Positions 1-7,488 of a DNA stretch of 36,330 nt are shown in pieces (positions within the stretch are counted from its first letter, which is position 1; every line of letters begins with the position of its first letter). A program made the position numbers and the translations under genes. Origin of the DNA: Candidatus Methanoflorens stordalenmirensis (GTDB taxonomy: Archaea; Halobacteriota; Bog-38; Methanoflorentales; Methanoflorentaceae); contig PLGY01000032.1 in the NCBI GenBank assembly GCA_003139855.1, forward strand, positions 1 through 36,330, read 5' to 3'. A model generated the notes under the pieces. It did no database searches. It saw nothing but the letters and a program-made list of their open reading frames with translations, and was not told the origin of the DNA.

Positions 1-85
1 AGGGTTCGTGAGGGCTAGAACAGCCAAAAAAAAGACTGAAGGCAGTGCTTTCGAGATAAACCGCCTGAACTGACTTACCTTGCAG

Positions 86-100
86 AAAATATTTAATTAA
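86..100 (+). promoter_or_regulatory. Probable TATA box for lonB
   Basis: An AT-only stretch lies about 50 bp before the GTG start of lonB, in otherwise mixed sequence. It has the composition of an archaeal TATA box and would place transcription start near 115-120, giving a leader of about 30 nt that includes the GGAG at 133-136. No transcript data support it. Confidence 0.45.
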
Positions 101-149
101 TCAACGGGATACTATCAACCATAAGAACATACGGAGTGTTTTTTTAAAA

Positions 150-2084
150 GTGTCACAAGCGGAAGAAGTTAGCACCGACACGGAAGCACCAGCAGTTGAG
201 CACAAAGCGTCAGCATTGCTTGGCGGCATGGACATAACGGTCACCGACGAGATCGCTGTCCCTCCAATGCTTGTCGACCAAGTGATTGGACAGGAACAGG
301 CCGTTGAGGTGATCAAAAAGGCGGCCAAGCAGCGCAGGCACGTCATGCTGATCGGCTCTCCAGGCACGGGGAAGTCAATGCTCGCCCGGGCCATGGCAGA
401 ACTGCTCCCCAAAGAAGAGCTGCAGGACATCCTCGTATATCACAACCCAGAGGATGGCAACAGCCCTAAAGTGCGTGTCGTGCCGGCAGGGAAAGGGCGG
501 CAAATCGTCGACTCACACAAACGGGAAGCACAAAAGAAGATCCAGTTCAGGAATATGCTTTCGATGGTGATTGTTTTCGCAATCGTCGGTTATTCTTTTG
601 CGATCAATCAACCGATAATGGGTATCATCGCCGCTGCTATGCTTTTCATCGCGTTGCGTTACATTACGCCCCGTGAAGACGTGTTGATACCGAAGCTCCT
701 CGTTATGAACGGTGGCAAAGAGATCGCCCCCTATATCGACGGGACCGGAGCGCACGCGGGGGCGCTTTTGGGCGACGTGCGACACGATCCGTTTCAATCG
801 GGAGGACTTGAGACGCCGGCGCACGACCGGGTCGAGGCAGGAGCTATTCACAAAGCGAACAAAGGCGTTCTTTTCATCGACGAAATCAATACGCTCAGAA
901 TTGAATCGCAACAACAGCTCCTTACGGCGCTACAAGAGGGGGAGTTTCCCATCACCGGCCAATCCGAGCGCTCGAGTGGCGCCATGGTAAAAACGACCCC
1001 GGTGCCGTGCAATTTCGTGATGATCGCTGCCGGAAATCTCGACGCCGTGAAGGGCATGCATCCCGCTCTACGCTCGCGTATCCGCGGCTATGGCTACGAA
1101 GTGTACATGCGCGATTCTATGCAGGATACACCAGAAAATCGCCGAAAAATCGTCCGGTTCGTGGCTCAAGAGGTGAAAAAAGACGAGAAGATTCCCCACT
1201 TCACTGCCGATGCGGTCGAAGAAATAATCCGTGAGGCACGCCGACGATCAGGGAGAAAGGGGCACATCACCTTGATGCTGCGAGATCTCGGCGGCTTGAT
1301 CCGCGTCGCGGGGGACGTCGCTCGGGCCGAAGCGTCTGAATACACGACCGCGAAACACGTTATCGCAGCCAAGAAGATGGCGCGGTCGGTCGAACAGCAG
1401 CTTACAGATCAATATCTCGAGCGCCGGCGCGACTATCAGATGTTTCGAAATACCGGAGCCGAGGTGGGCCGCGTCAACGGCCTCGCGGTGATGGGTGATG
1501 ATTCGGGCGTCGTCCTGCCCATCGTGGCGGAGATCACCCCTGCGCAGTCAAAGGAGGAGGGGCGCGTAATCGCGACCGGCTTGCTTAAAGAGATCGCTCT
1601 TGAGGCAGTGCAAAACGTCTCGGCGCTCATCAAGAAGTTTTCAGGCGAAGATATCACCAACAAAGACGTGCACATCCAGTTCATCGGTACCTATGAGGGC
1701 GTCGAAGGGGACTCGGCCTCAATTTCAATCGCCACCGCCGTGATCTCCGCGCTTGAAAACGTTCCGGTTGATCAATCCGTTGCGATGACCGGATCCCTTT
1801 CGATCCGGGGAGAGGTGCTGCCCGTTGGAGGGGTCACGCCCAAGGTGGAAGCAGCTGCTAAGGCGGGCATCACGCGCATCCTCATTCCGAAAGACAACGA
1901 AGGCGACGTCATGCTCGAGAAGCACTACCAAGACACGGTGCAGATAATCCCCGTTAGCTCTATCAGCGAGGTTCTCGAAAACAGCCTGCTTGGTCGAAAG
2001 CGCGACGGCTTGCTCGAGCACCTCAAGAAATTTGCCATAAATTCACACGATCTGCCGGGCCTTTCGAGCGCGGTCCCGCAGTAA
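150..2084 (+). CDS. lonB: LonB-type membrane-anchored ATP-dependent protease
   Basis: This is the archaeal Lon protease, an AAA+ machine on the inner face of the membrane that degrades damaged and regulatory proteins. Walker A GSPGTGKS lies at residues 69-76. Two membrane segments at about 136-171 are inserted between Walker A and Walker B (VLFIDEIN, 240-247), as is typical of LonB and absent from bacterial LonA. The C-terminal protease domain has the Ser-Lys dyad: S522 in GDSAS and K565 in TPKVEAA, spaced 43 residues as in characterised LonB. The length of 644 aa is normal for the family. The start is GTG, with GGAG at 133-136; no better in-frame start keeps the N-terminus. The gene stands alone, with 48 bp to the radical SAM pseudogene downstream. 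Confidence 0.96.
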   Translation: MSQAEEVSTDTEAPAVEHKASALLGGMDITVTDEIAVPPMLVDQVIGQEQAVEVIKKAAKQRRHVMLIGSPGTGKSMLARAMAELLPKEELQDILVYHNPEDGNSPKVRVVPAGKGRQIVDSHKREAQKKIQFRNMLSMVIVFAIVGYSFAINQPIMGIIAAAMLFIALRYITPREDVLIPKLLVMNGGKEIAPYIDGTGAHAGALLGDVRHDPFQSGGLETPAHDRVEAGAIHKANKGVLFIDEINTLRIESQQQLLTALQEGEFPITGQSERSSGAMVKTTPVPCNFVMIAAGNLDAVKGMHPALRSRIRGYGYEVYMRDSMQDTPENRRKIVRFVAQEVKKDEKIPHFTADAVEEIIREARRRSGRKGHITLMLRDLGGLIRVAGDVARAEASEYTTAKHVIAAKKMARSVEQQLTDQYLERRRDYQMFRNTGAEVGRVNGLAVMGDDSGVVLPIVAEITPAQSKEEGRVIATGLLKEIALEAVQNVSALIKKFSGEDITNKDVHIQFIGTYEGVEGDSASISIATAVISALENVPVDQSVAMTGSLSIRGEVLPVGGVTPKVEAAAKAGITRILIPKDNEGDVMLEKHYQDTVQIIPVSSISEVLENSLLGRKRDGLLEHLKKFAINSHDLPGLSSAVPQ

Positions 2085-2132
2085 CTTTTTTTGCGCCCCA
2101 TTTCACAGCGACGGTGACTGAGACCATATAGT

Positions 2133-3107
2133 ATGCGCGAAGAGAGATCGCCACAGTATCTCAGGGCGCGAACGATAGAGACAGACGCCGATCTAAGCGC
2201 TCCCACTGAGGGGCTGTGGCGCATTCACGACTATTTTGCCACAGGCGAGCAAAAGGAAACCGCCGTCACGACCGCGTCCCTCCTCGATCTGAAGATCGAA
2301 ATAGCGCAGCGTATGTGTGGTTACTGCCACTTCTGTGAACGCCGGTGCTACACCAACAGAGCAGAGAGGCCTGGATTTTGCGGCGTCCTGCGATCGAAAT
2401 ATTCATCTGAATTCCTTCATTATGGTGAGGAACGCGAGCTTGTGTCGTCGCACACGATTTTTTTCACGGGCTGCACGTTTAAGTGCGCTTTCTGTCAAAA
2501 CTGGGATATCGCACGACATGCGGAGGCGGGTGCGGTCGCTGATGCCGATGCACTTGCACGGCGAATCTACGCACGATCAATCGCAGGAGCCCGCAACGTG
2601 ACCTGGGTCGGGGGAGATCCCACCCCGCATATCGGTACTATTCTGAAAACCATGCGTGCTCTCGCCGACCTCAAACAAGAAACGGAGGTCGATGCACGAT
2701 TCTTGAACGTGCCGATGGTCTTTAACTCCAACACCTACTACTCCGCAGAAGCCGCCAAGCTTCTCGATGGCGTGATCGACGTCTATTTGAGCGATTTCAA
2801 ATACGGCAACGACCGCTGCGCGAAACGGTACTAACACGTTGACACGTACGTGGAAACCGTTACGCGAAACCTGCTCGCATCGCGAGACAGGCTCATGATA
2901 CGCCATCTTGTAATGCCTGGACACGTTCAGTGCTGCACAGGGCCGATCGTCGCTTAGGTCCGCGAAGCCATGCGCGACGTCAAGTTCAACTTGATGTTTC
3001 AGTACACACCGTATAACGTCACCGATTACCCTGAAATCAATCGGTTCGTCAGCGATGCAGAGCAGCGCGAGGCGATGAACAGCGCAAAGGGCTTAAATCT
3101 CATCTAA
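2133..3107 (+). pseudogene. Radical SAM protein (PflA/AmmeMemoRadiSam-like), two in-frame stops
   Basis: The reading frame is continuous for 324 codons but carries TAA at 2832-2834 and TAG at 2955-2957 before the natural stop at 3105-3107. The radical SAM cluster motif CTFKCAFC is at residues 114-121, preceded by a second Cys set (CGYCHFCERRC, about 62-72). Before the TAA the sequence reads DFKYGND. After it come RHLVMPGH and then QCCTGPIVA, all typical of the PflA-like radical SAM family related to AmmeMemoRadiSam proteins. From my memory of the family, the TAA sits where Ser/Thr is usual and the TAG where Trp is usual; each is one base from such a codon. The truncated 233-aa product would keep the cluster site but lose the C-terminal third. 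The substrate is unknown. Sequencing error is the main alternative to true decay. Confidence 0.85.
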
Positions 3108-3121
3108 CGTAATCTTTGACT

Positions 3122-3877
3122 ATGGGGATCATAACCCTTATTTCTGACTTTGGAACGTTCTATCCCGCCGTAATGAAAGCCGTCATCCTCGGCATAGCCC
3201 CGCACGCCATTATCGTCGACGTAACTCACGACATTTCGCCCCAGAACGTGCGCGAGGCGGCGTTCATCCTCCGAGAGACGGTCAAGTACTTCCCTCGAGG
3301 CACAACGCACATCGCCGTCGTCGATCCGACGGTGGGAACGAGCAGACGCGCCTTAGTCATCGAAGCTGGAGGGCGCTATCTCGTTGGGCCAGACAACGGG
3401 CTTCTGATTCCTGCGGCACACTCTCTAGGCGATTTTGAAGCGATGTGCATCCAAGTGGCGGCCAAGTCAAGCACGTTTCACGGGAGAGACGTCTTCGCCC
3501 CAGCGGGAGCGCATATCTCTCTTGGGCGGCTGCGAAACCTTGAGCCTGCGCCCGCACACGTGAACCTTGAACTACAAGACCCGCAGGTGTCTGAGCGCAC
3601 CGTTAGCGGCTCCGTCGTCTACGTCGACCGGTTTGGGAACTGCGTGACGAATATCAGCGGCATCCTCGTGATACGACGATCGGGCTACGGCAGCACGCAC
3701 CTTCTCAACGATTCCGTCGTGGTACAGTTTGTGAGAACGTACGACGAAGTAGCTCACGGACGCCCGTTGTTGACCGTTGGAAGCTTCGATTTGGTGGAGG
3801 TGTCCATCAACCAAGGCGATGCTGCCACAGAACTTAACCTTAATTCAGGTGACACGGTTAAGCTCGATCGATTGTAA
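3122..3877 (+). CDS. DUF62 S-adenosylmethionine hydrolase (adenosine-forming)
   Basis: Members of this family (SAM hydroxide adenosyltransferase) use a water-derived hydroxide to split SAM into adenosine and methionine. The fluorinase and chlorinase are relatives. Family blocks are visible: SDFG near the N-terminus, VVDPTVGTSRR at about 65-75, GPDNGLL near 90 and FHGRDVFAPAGA near 120, followed by the C-terminal beta domain (DRFGNCVTNI). The length of about 251 aa is normal. ATG 3122 is preferred over TTG 3116 because the protein then begins directly with the strand before SDFG; neither has a clear Shine-Dalgarno. The gene lies 14 bp after the radical SAM pseudogene and may have been co-transcribed with it. 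The physiological role of this enzyme in archaea is not settled. Confidence 0.9.
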   Translation: MGIITLISDFGTFYPAVMKAVILGIAPHAIIVDVTHDISPQNVREAAFILRETVKYFPRGTTHIAVVDPTVGTSRRALVIEAGGRYLVGPDNGLLIPAAHSLGDFEAMCIQVAAKSSTFHGRDVFAPAGAHISLGRLRNLEPAPAHVNLELQDPQVSERTVSGSVVYVDRFGNCVTNISGILVIRRSGYGSTHLLNDSVVVQFVRTYDEVAHGRPLLTVGSFDLVEVSINQGDAATELNLNSGDTVKLDRL

Positions 3878-3921
3878 CGAACGTGATCCCTGCAAGAAGC
3901 AAGGCGCTCTTTCCACGAGCG

Positions 3922-4422
3922 TCAGAGCGGGCCCACTACGCTTCGCGAGCTTTCAAGCAGAAGCAGTTTTCGTTTGATGTCAACGCCCCAAGAAAAGCCC
4001 CCAGGGCCGGATGCGGCTACGACTCGATGGCAAGGCACAAATAGCGGAACCGGGTTGTGGTGCAGCGCATTGCCTACTGCTCGCGCGGCTTTCGGCTTCC
4101 CTAATCGTGCTGCCAATCCTGAGTAAGTCGCCGTACTCCCCCTTGGTATCCCTCGCACCGATTGCAGTACAGCCCGTTCGAATGCCGAGCGGTTTCCAAG
4201 GTTGACCTGGAAAGTGCCAAGGTCAACGTTCTCTCCTCTCAAGTAGCTTTCAAGTGCCCCTGCGGCTGCTGCTGTAGTGCGTGCGTTAAATGAACCCGCT
4301 GCCAGCGCAACTTGACAAACGACGTCGCCGCTTAGCGCGACGGACACAAATCTGCCCAGGTATTCAGAGTAAAAGCACGCAGTTTCAGTCGGGCTGTTAG
4401 AGGAGGTACCAATCGTAATCAT
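3922..4422 (-). CDS. ogt: Methylated-DNA--protein-cysteine methyltransferase (O6-alkylguanine repair)
   Basis: This is a suicide repair protein that transfers alkyl groups from O6-alkylguanine in DNA to its own cysteine. The active-site motif PCHRV is at residues 130-134 with acceptor C131. It is preceded by the DNA-binding helix-turn-helix region (YSGLAARLGKPKAARAVGNALHHNP, split here as YSGLAARLG and RAVGNALHHNP, about 100-124) and followed by GGFSWGVDIKRKLLLLE. The length of 166 aa is typical. The ATG lies inside the end of the upstream DUF5591 gene (26-nt overlap), so the two are probably translationally coupled and the whole TBP set is likely one transcript. It is convergent with the DUF62 gene, with 44 bp between the stops. 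Confidence 0.94.
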   Translation of the reverse strand: MITIGTSSNSPTETACFYSEYLGRFVSVALSGDVVCQVALAAGSFNARTTAAAAGALESYLRGENVDLGTFQVNLGNRSAFERAVLQSVRGIPRGSTATYSGLAARLGKPKAARAVGNALHHNPVPLFVPCHRVVAASGPGGFSWGVDIKRKLLLLESSRSVVGPL

Positions 4423-5098
4423 ACAAAGCCTTTACAAGCGCCCCCAATTGGACGTCTTCGCGAGAATCGACTACGAGTGAGCGCAACGCATCCTTCAAGT
4501 CAGCCAAGTATTGCGCGTTGCTTAAGCTCCCGTACTCAAACTTCCTGCCCCGAACCCGGCAACGTTCGAGCGTCTCCTCCCGAGGTAGAATGGTGACGCT
4601 AAGGTCGGTCATTTCACAAGCCTGTTCCATGGCCTTCCTAAAATCACCTGTGCAATAAGCAACACGGTGGCGGTAGTTTCTGCGCGTCTTTTCTAGATAT
4701 CGGCAGAGTCGCGCGCTTTCGAGTTTGATAAACTTCTTCTTGACTGATATGACGTCGCAGTCGCCGAGTACGAAATCGTAGTCAGCAAATGGGTACTCGT
4801 TATCAAGCTCCCTCGGAGTGACGCCGCACGTACCAAATGCGACGATGTGCACTTCTTGTGGCTCCAAAACGCTGAAAATGACTTTGTCGTAATTTTGATG
4901 ACTTGGACTCGTGTGATAAGGCTTCACCTTGGCACACGGCACAAAAATCAATACCTCGCGCACAGGCGCGACGTACTCACGCAACACGTACTCATTTGCC
5001 CTCACCATGTCAGGATGGGCAAAGACCTTCTCTCCGACCAACGACAAGTTTGAGCGCTCTGATTCAGGGATTATTATCATCAGCGCAGTGGCCAGCAC
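4397..5098 (-). CDS. Stand-alone DUF5591 protein (archaeosine-synthase-type domain)
   Basis: The protein matches the DUF5591 domain found in archaeosine synthase (ArcS/TgtA2-like proteins). It shows FVPCAKVKPY at about 52-61, then SPSHQNYDKVI, then VAFGTCGVTPRELDNEYPFADYD (read as GTCGVTPREL and YPFADYD, about 88-107). In ArcS this domain sits beside the PUA and TGT-like parts; here it is the whole 233-aa protein, so either it works with separately encoded partners or it has another nucleic-acid role (inference). The start may be GTG 5098 or ATG 5080 (MIIIPESE); no Shine-Dalgarno decides. It lies 8 bp after the TBP stop and overlaps the alkyltransferase start. Domain assignment is from recognised motifs only. 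Confidence 0.75.
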   Translation of the reverse strand: MLATALMIIIPESERSNLSLVGEKVFAHPDMVRANEYVLREYVAPVREVLIFVPCAKVKPYHTSPSHQNYDKVIFSVLEPQEVHIVAFGTCGVTPRELDNEYPFADYDFVLGDCDVISVKKKFIKLESARLCRYLEKTRRNYRHRVAYCTGDFRKAMEQACEMTDLSVTILPREETLERCRVRGRKFEYGSLSNAQYLADLKDALRSLVVDSREDVQLGALVKALYDYDWYLL

Positions 5099-5106
5099 TC
5101 AACAGC

Positions 5107-5688
5107 CTACAAGAGGCTCAGGCTTTTGAGTTCCTTAACAATTCGATCAACCGCATTAGCCGCGTCTTCGGGCTTTCGACCACCAGTGACTACCAGTTTG
5201 CCGGAACCAAACAAAAGAACCACGACTTTAGGATCTGACAAACGGTACACGAGGCCCGGAAACTGTTCAGGCTCGTACTCTATATTCTCTAGCCCAAGCC
5301 CTATAGCAATCGCGTTCAAATTCAACACTGAGTGAAGATCTGCTGACGCAACGATGTTCTGCACTTTGATCTCTGGCGTTCCCTTCACTTCGATTCCAAT
5401 ATTGCGAAGACTTTGAAATACGTTTTCAAGGCCCTTATAAACGTCATCGATGCTTTTTGCGCCCGTACAGACAATTTTTCCCGATCGGAAAATTAACGCG
5501 GCGGTCTTCGGGTCCTTGGTCCGGTAAACGAGGCCCGGAAACTGTTCGGGGTCATAGTCTGCACCCTCTAACTCAAGCGTGATTTGTTTGAGGTTTATCT
5601 CTATTCCGATGCCGGTTGAGGCTACCACATTTTCGATCTTAATAGTGTCTCGCGGTTCGATGTTACTAGTTTCTCGCGGTTCGACCAT
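5107..5688 (-). CDS. tbp: TATA-binding protein
   Basis: This is the archaeal general transcription factor that binds the TATA box and recruits TFB and RNA polymerase. Two direct repeats of the saddle fold are clear: residues about 17-103 and 107-193, each with [11 protein letters not shown] or [11 protein letters not shown] and a [10 protein letters not shown]- or [10 protein letters not shown]-type strand. The length of 193 aa is slightly above the usual 180-185 because residues 2-17 hold an extra duplicated octapeptide ([16 protein letters not shown]). The usual acidic C-terminal tail is absent. The ATG follows a G-rich stretch. Two TATA-like boxes lie upstream, so the gene may be autoregulated like other TBP genes (inference). 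It heads the set TBP-DUF5591-alkyltransferase. Confidence 0.97.
   Translation of the reverse strand: MVEPRETSNIEPRDTIKIENVVASTGIGIEINLKQITLELEGADYDPEQFPGLVYRTKDPKTAALIFRSGKIVCTGAKSIDDVYKGLENVFQSLRNIGIEVKGTPEIKVQNIVASADLHSVLNLNAIAIGLGLENIEYEPEQFPGLVYRLSDPKVVVLLFGSGKLVVTGGRKPEDAANAVDRIVKELKSLSLL
5638..5685 (-). repeat. 24-bp tandem repeat at the N-terminus of the TBP gene
   Basis: Codons 2-9 and 10-17 of the TBP gene are two copies of a 24-bp unit that agree at 20 of 24 positions. They give the peptide pair VEPRETSN and IEPRDTIK just before the first TBP repeat. Confidence 0.8.
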
Positions 5689-5714
5689 ACGCTTCCGCCC
5701 CCGTTCTTTGTTGC

Positions 5715-5740
5715 TTTATAAAGGCTTTTTATATATAATG
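5715..5740 (-). promoter_or_regulatory. Tandem TATA-like boxes of the TBP operon
   Basis: Read on the minus strand, an ATTATATATAAAA-type box covers about 5728-5740 and a second box (CTTTATAAAG) about 5715-5724. The first would start transcription near 5706. The second would start it at about the ATG, giving a leaderless mRNA. The two may mark two promoters or one promoter with a TBP/TFB operator. Confidence 0.6.
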
Positions 5741-6025
5741 TTAAGGGGGCCTCGTTAATGTTCTGAAAGCAATCCGCCTGAAAATCTGAGGCGCTTCCCA
5801 ATTACGCGAGCACAGCAATTTTATCTACCCGGTGGCCATAGCATATATCCTCGCATAGCACCTACGTAACGTGCTCAGCACAAACTTTTCGGACGGATTC
5901 ACGGGCTACTCAGGCTTTCGCAACCCGCGAGTGGTCCAAGATAACCGGCGATTGCGGCCCAACCGGAGTCGTGGGCCAACGGCAAGTCGGCCTTTGGCAG
6001 CTTGCAGATATGACCGGAGTACGAC
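5741..6025. other. Divergent intergenic region, TBP / tRNA methyltransferase
   Basis: Apart from the TBP promoter boxes at its left edge, I see no gene here. A CATATATCC stretch near 5841-5850 is the only other TATA-like sequence and is about 180 bp from the next start. A GGAG just before 6026 can serve as ribosome binding site for the methyltransferase gene. Confidence 0.4.
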
Positions 6026-7006
6026 ATGAAACTTGCATTTGAGCTATCTGGAGAGAGCAAAAGCATTCCACGAGCAGAGGTGCTCGCACTTTTCAACGGT
6101 GCCCTAGTACAAGAGCTTGAACGCGTTCTCGTGATTGATGTCGATGCCTATGACCAGGCTCTCGGTGACCGCTTAGCGATGACGCACGCGATACTCGAGG
6201 TTAAGGACGTGTGTAAACAAGAGCTCAGATCCATCTACCGAGCAGCCGGAAGCATTGAGCTACCTCGGGTTAGCGTCGCGGTGCGGGCTAAGCGCATTGG
6301 ACACGGCCTGAAAAGCACAGAGGTCGAGGCTACGATCGGAAAGGCGCTTGCTGAGCGCGGATACGAAATCGACCTTACCCATCCACAGCTTCAAGTGAGA
6401 GCTCTGCTCAGCCAAGGCGTTTGCATAATCGGGGCAACATTAGCGTTGATCGATCGCTCTCGCTTCGAATCGAGGCGCCCGCGTGTGCGGCCCTATTTCT
6501 ATCCCGGCGTGCTCCTGCCGCGGTTCGCCCGAGCCGCTGTAAACCTCACACGTGTCAAAGCTGAAGGGCTATTGTTAGACCCTTTCTGCGGCACAGGAGG
6601 GATACTGCTGGAAGCTGGTCTCTTCGGAGCAACAATCGTGGGGTCAGATGTCGACAGTAGGATGGTTTTTGGAACGAAGATGAACCTCGACTACTATGAC
6701 GTTCTGAGTGATCTGCTGGTCCAAGATGCTCGACAATTGGGTCTAAGGGACGAATGTGTAGACGCTGTCGCAACCGATCTACCATATGGCCGTTCCGTAA
6801 GTGTCCGAGCACATTCGCTTAATCAACTGAAGGCAGCGGCCTTAGGCGAAATTTTTCGCGTGCTAAAACACAACGCGCGGGCCGTTTTGATATCCCATAG
6901 CCCGTTTGAGCACGAGGTCACGGATGCTGGTTTCGCGATCGAAGGACGCCACACGCAATACGTGCATAAAAGTCTAACAAGAGAAATCGTCATAGCGCGT
7001 AAATGA
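6026..7006 (+). CDS. Trm-G10-type tRNA (guanine-N2) methyltransferase
   Basis: The enzyme methylates N2 of guanosine 10 in tRNA using SAM. A THUMP RNA-binding domain occupies about residues 50-145. It is followed by a Rossmann methyltransferase domain with SAM motif DPFCGTGG at 185-192, acidic motif GSDVD at 206-210 and catalytic DLPYGRS at 251-257, where DPPYGRS is usual (the first Pro is Leu). The length of 326 aa matches archaeal Trm-G10. CGGAGT shortly before the ATG is a reasonable ribosome binding site. The gene is convergent with the ACT-domain gene and stands alone on its strand. Confidence 0.93.
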   Translation: MKLAFELSGESKSIPRAEVLALFNGALVQELERVLVIDVDAYDQALGDRLAMTHAILEVKDVCKQELRSIYRAAGSIELPRVSVAVRAKRIGHGLKSTEVEATIGKALAERGYEIDLTHPQLQVRALLSQGVCIIGATLALIDRSRFESRRPRVRPYFYPGVLLPRFARAAVNLTRVKAEGLLLDPFCGTGGILLEAGLFGATIVGSDVDSRMVFGTKMNLDYYDVLSDLLVQDARQLGLRDECVDAVATDLPYGRSVSVRAHSLNQLKAAALGEIFRVLKHNARAVLISHSPFEHEVTDAGFAIEGRHTQYVHKSLTREIVIARK

Positions 7007-7191
7007 TGGCTAAGCGCCTTGCCAGCGCAGAGCTCCAGTCCGGTTCGTTACTGGCGGCGGCGCAGCCACACCAAGCGTCCGGGGCTCAAAAAAATCCTGC
7101 AACAATTTTCGGCAGGAACACGAGCTTATCTGCACGTTCCAAAGAACCCCGAGCGAACAGAGTGCAATCTCGAGCAAGCACGGATCTAGGG

Positions 7192-7476
7192 CTACACGCG
7201 ATGCATATAGCGGAAAATATCTTCGTGCTGGGCGGTGATTCTCACACCTTGGGAGGCACCAACGGCGTCAAGTCCACTTTTTAGGTCTTCGAAGTTCGCC
7301 GAGCCGATGTTGACGATCATAATCATCGTAAACAGCTCGGACACGATAGTCTGGCTGATATCTTCAATGTTGGCATTGACGCTTGCGAGTAGATTGGTGA
7401 CGGCTGCTACGATGCCTGAATGATCAGAACCGGTCACCGTTACGATGATCCGCGCGTTGCGCGATGGGGGTGCCAC
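7192..7476 (-). CDS. ACT domain protein (UPF0237 family)
   Basis: This small 94-aa protein is a single ACT ligand-binding domain: [23 protein letters not shown] at the N-terminus (read as [13 protein letters not shown]) and [20 protein letters not shown] in the middle are the usual ACT blocks. Such proteins are thought to sense amino acids or similar ligands; the ligand here is unknown. The start is GTG, strongly supported by a perfect AAGGAGG at 7484-7490, which also contains the metG stop codon. The gene therefore lies directly downstream of metG (12 bp) and is very likely co-transcribed, which suggests methionine-related sensing (inference). Confidence 0.9.
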   Translation of the reverse strand: MAPPSRNARIIVTVTGSDHSGIVAAVTNLLASVNANIEDISQTIVSELFTMIMIVNIGSANFEDLKSGLDAVGASQGVRITAQHEDIFRYMHRV

Positions 7477-7488
7477 GCTTCGACCTCC

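Noticed and set aside
513-914. Long antisense frames inside lonB and other strong genes
   Set aside because: They run opposite well-supported coding sequence, have biased composition and show no family motif. The same applies to similar frames throughout the window.
2955-2957. Pyrrolysine or Trp decoding of TAG
   Set aside because: TAG ends ahcY, hisA and hisB normally, and the broken genes also carry TAA and TGA. One recoding rule cannot explain all of them.
7003-7284. Frame overlapping the tRNA methyltransferase end and ACT gene end
   Set aside because: It has no recognisable content and overlaps a well-supported ACT-domain gene on the other strand. The 185-bp convergent gap shows only a small CCTGC/GCAGG hairpin.
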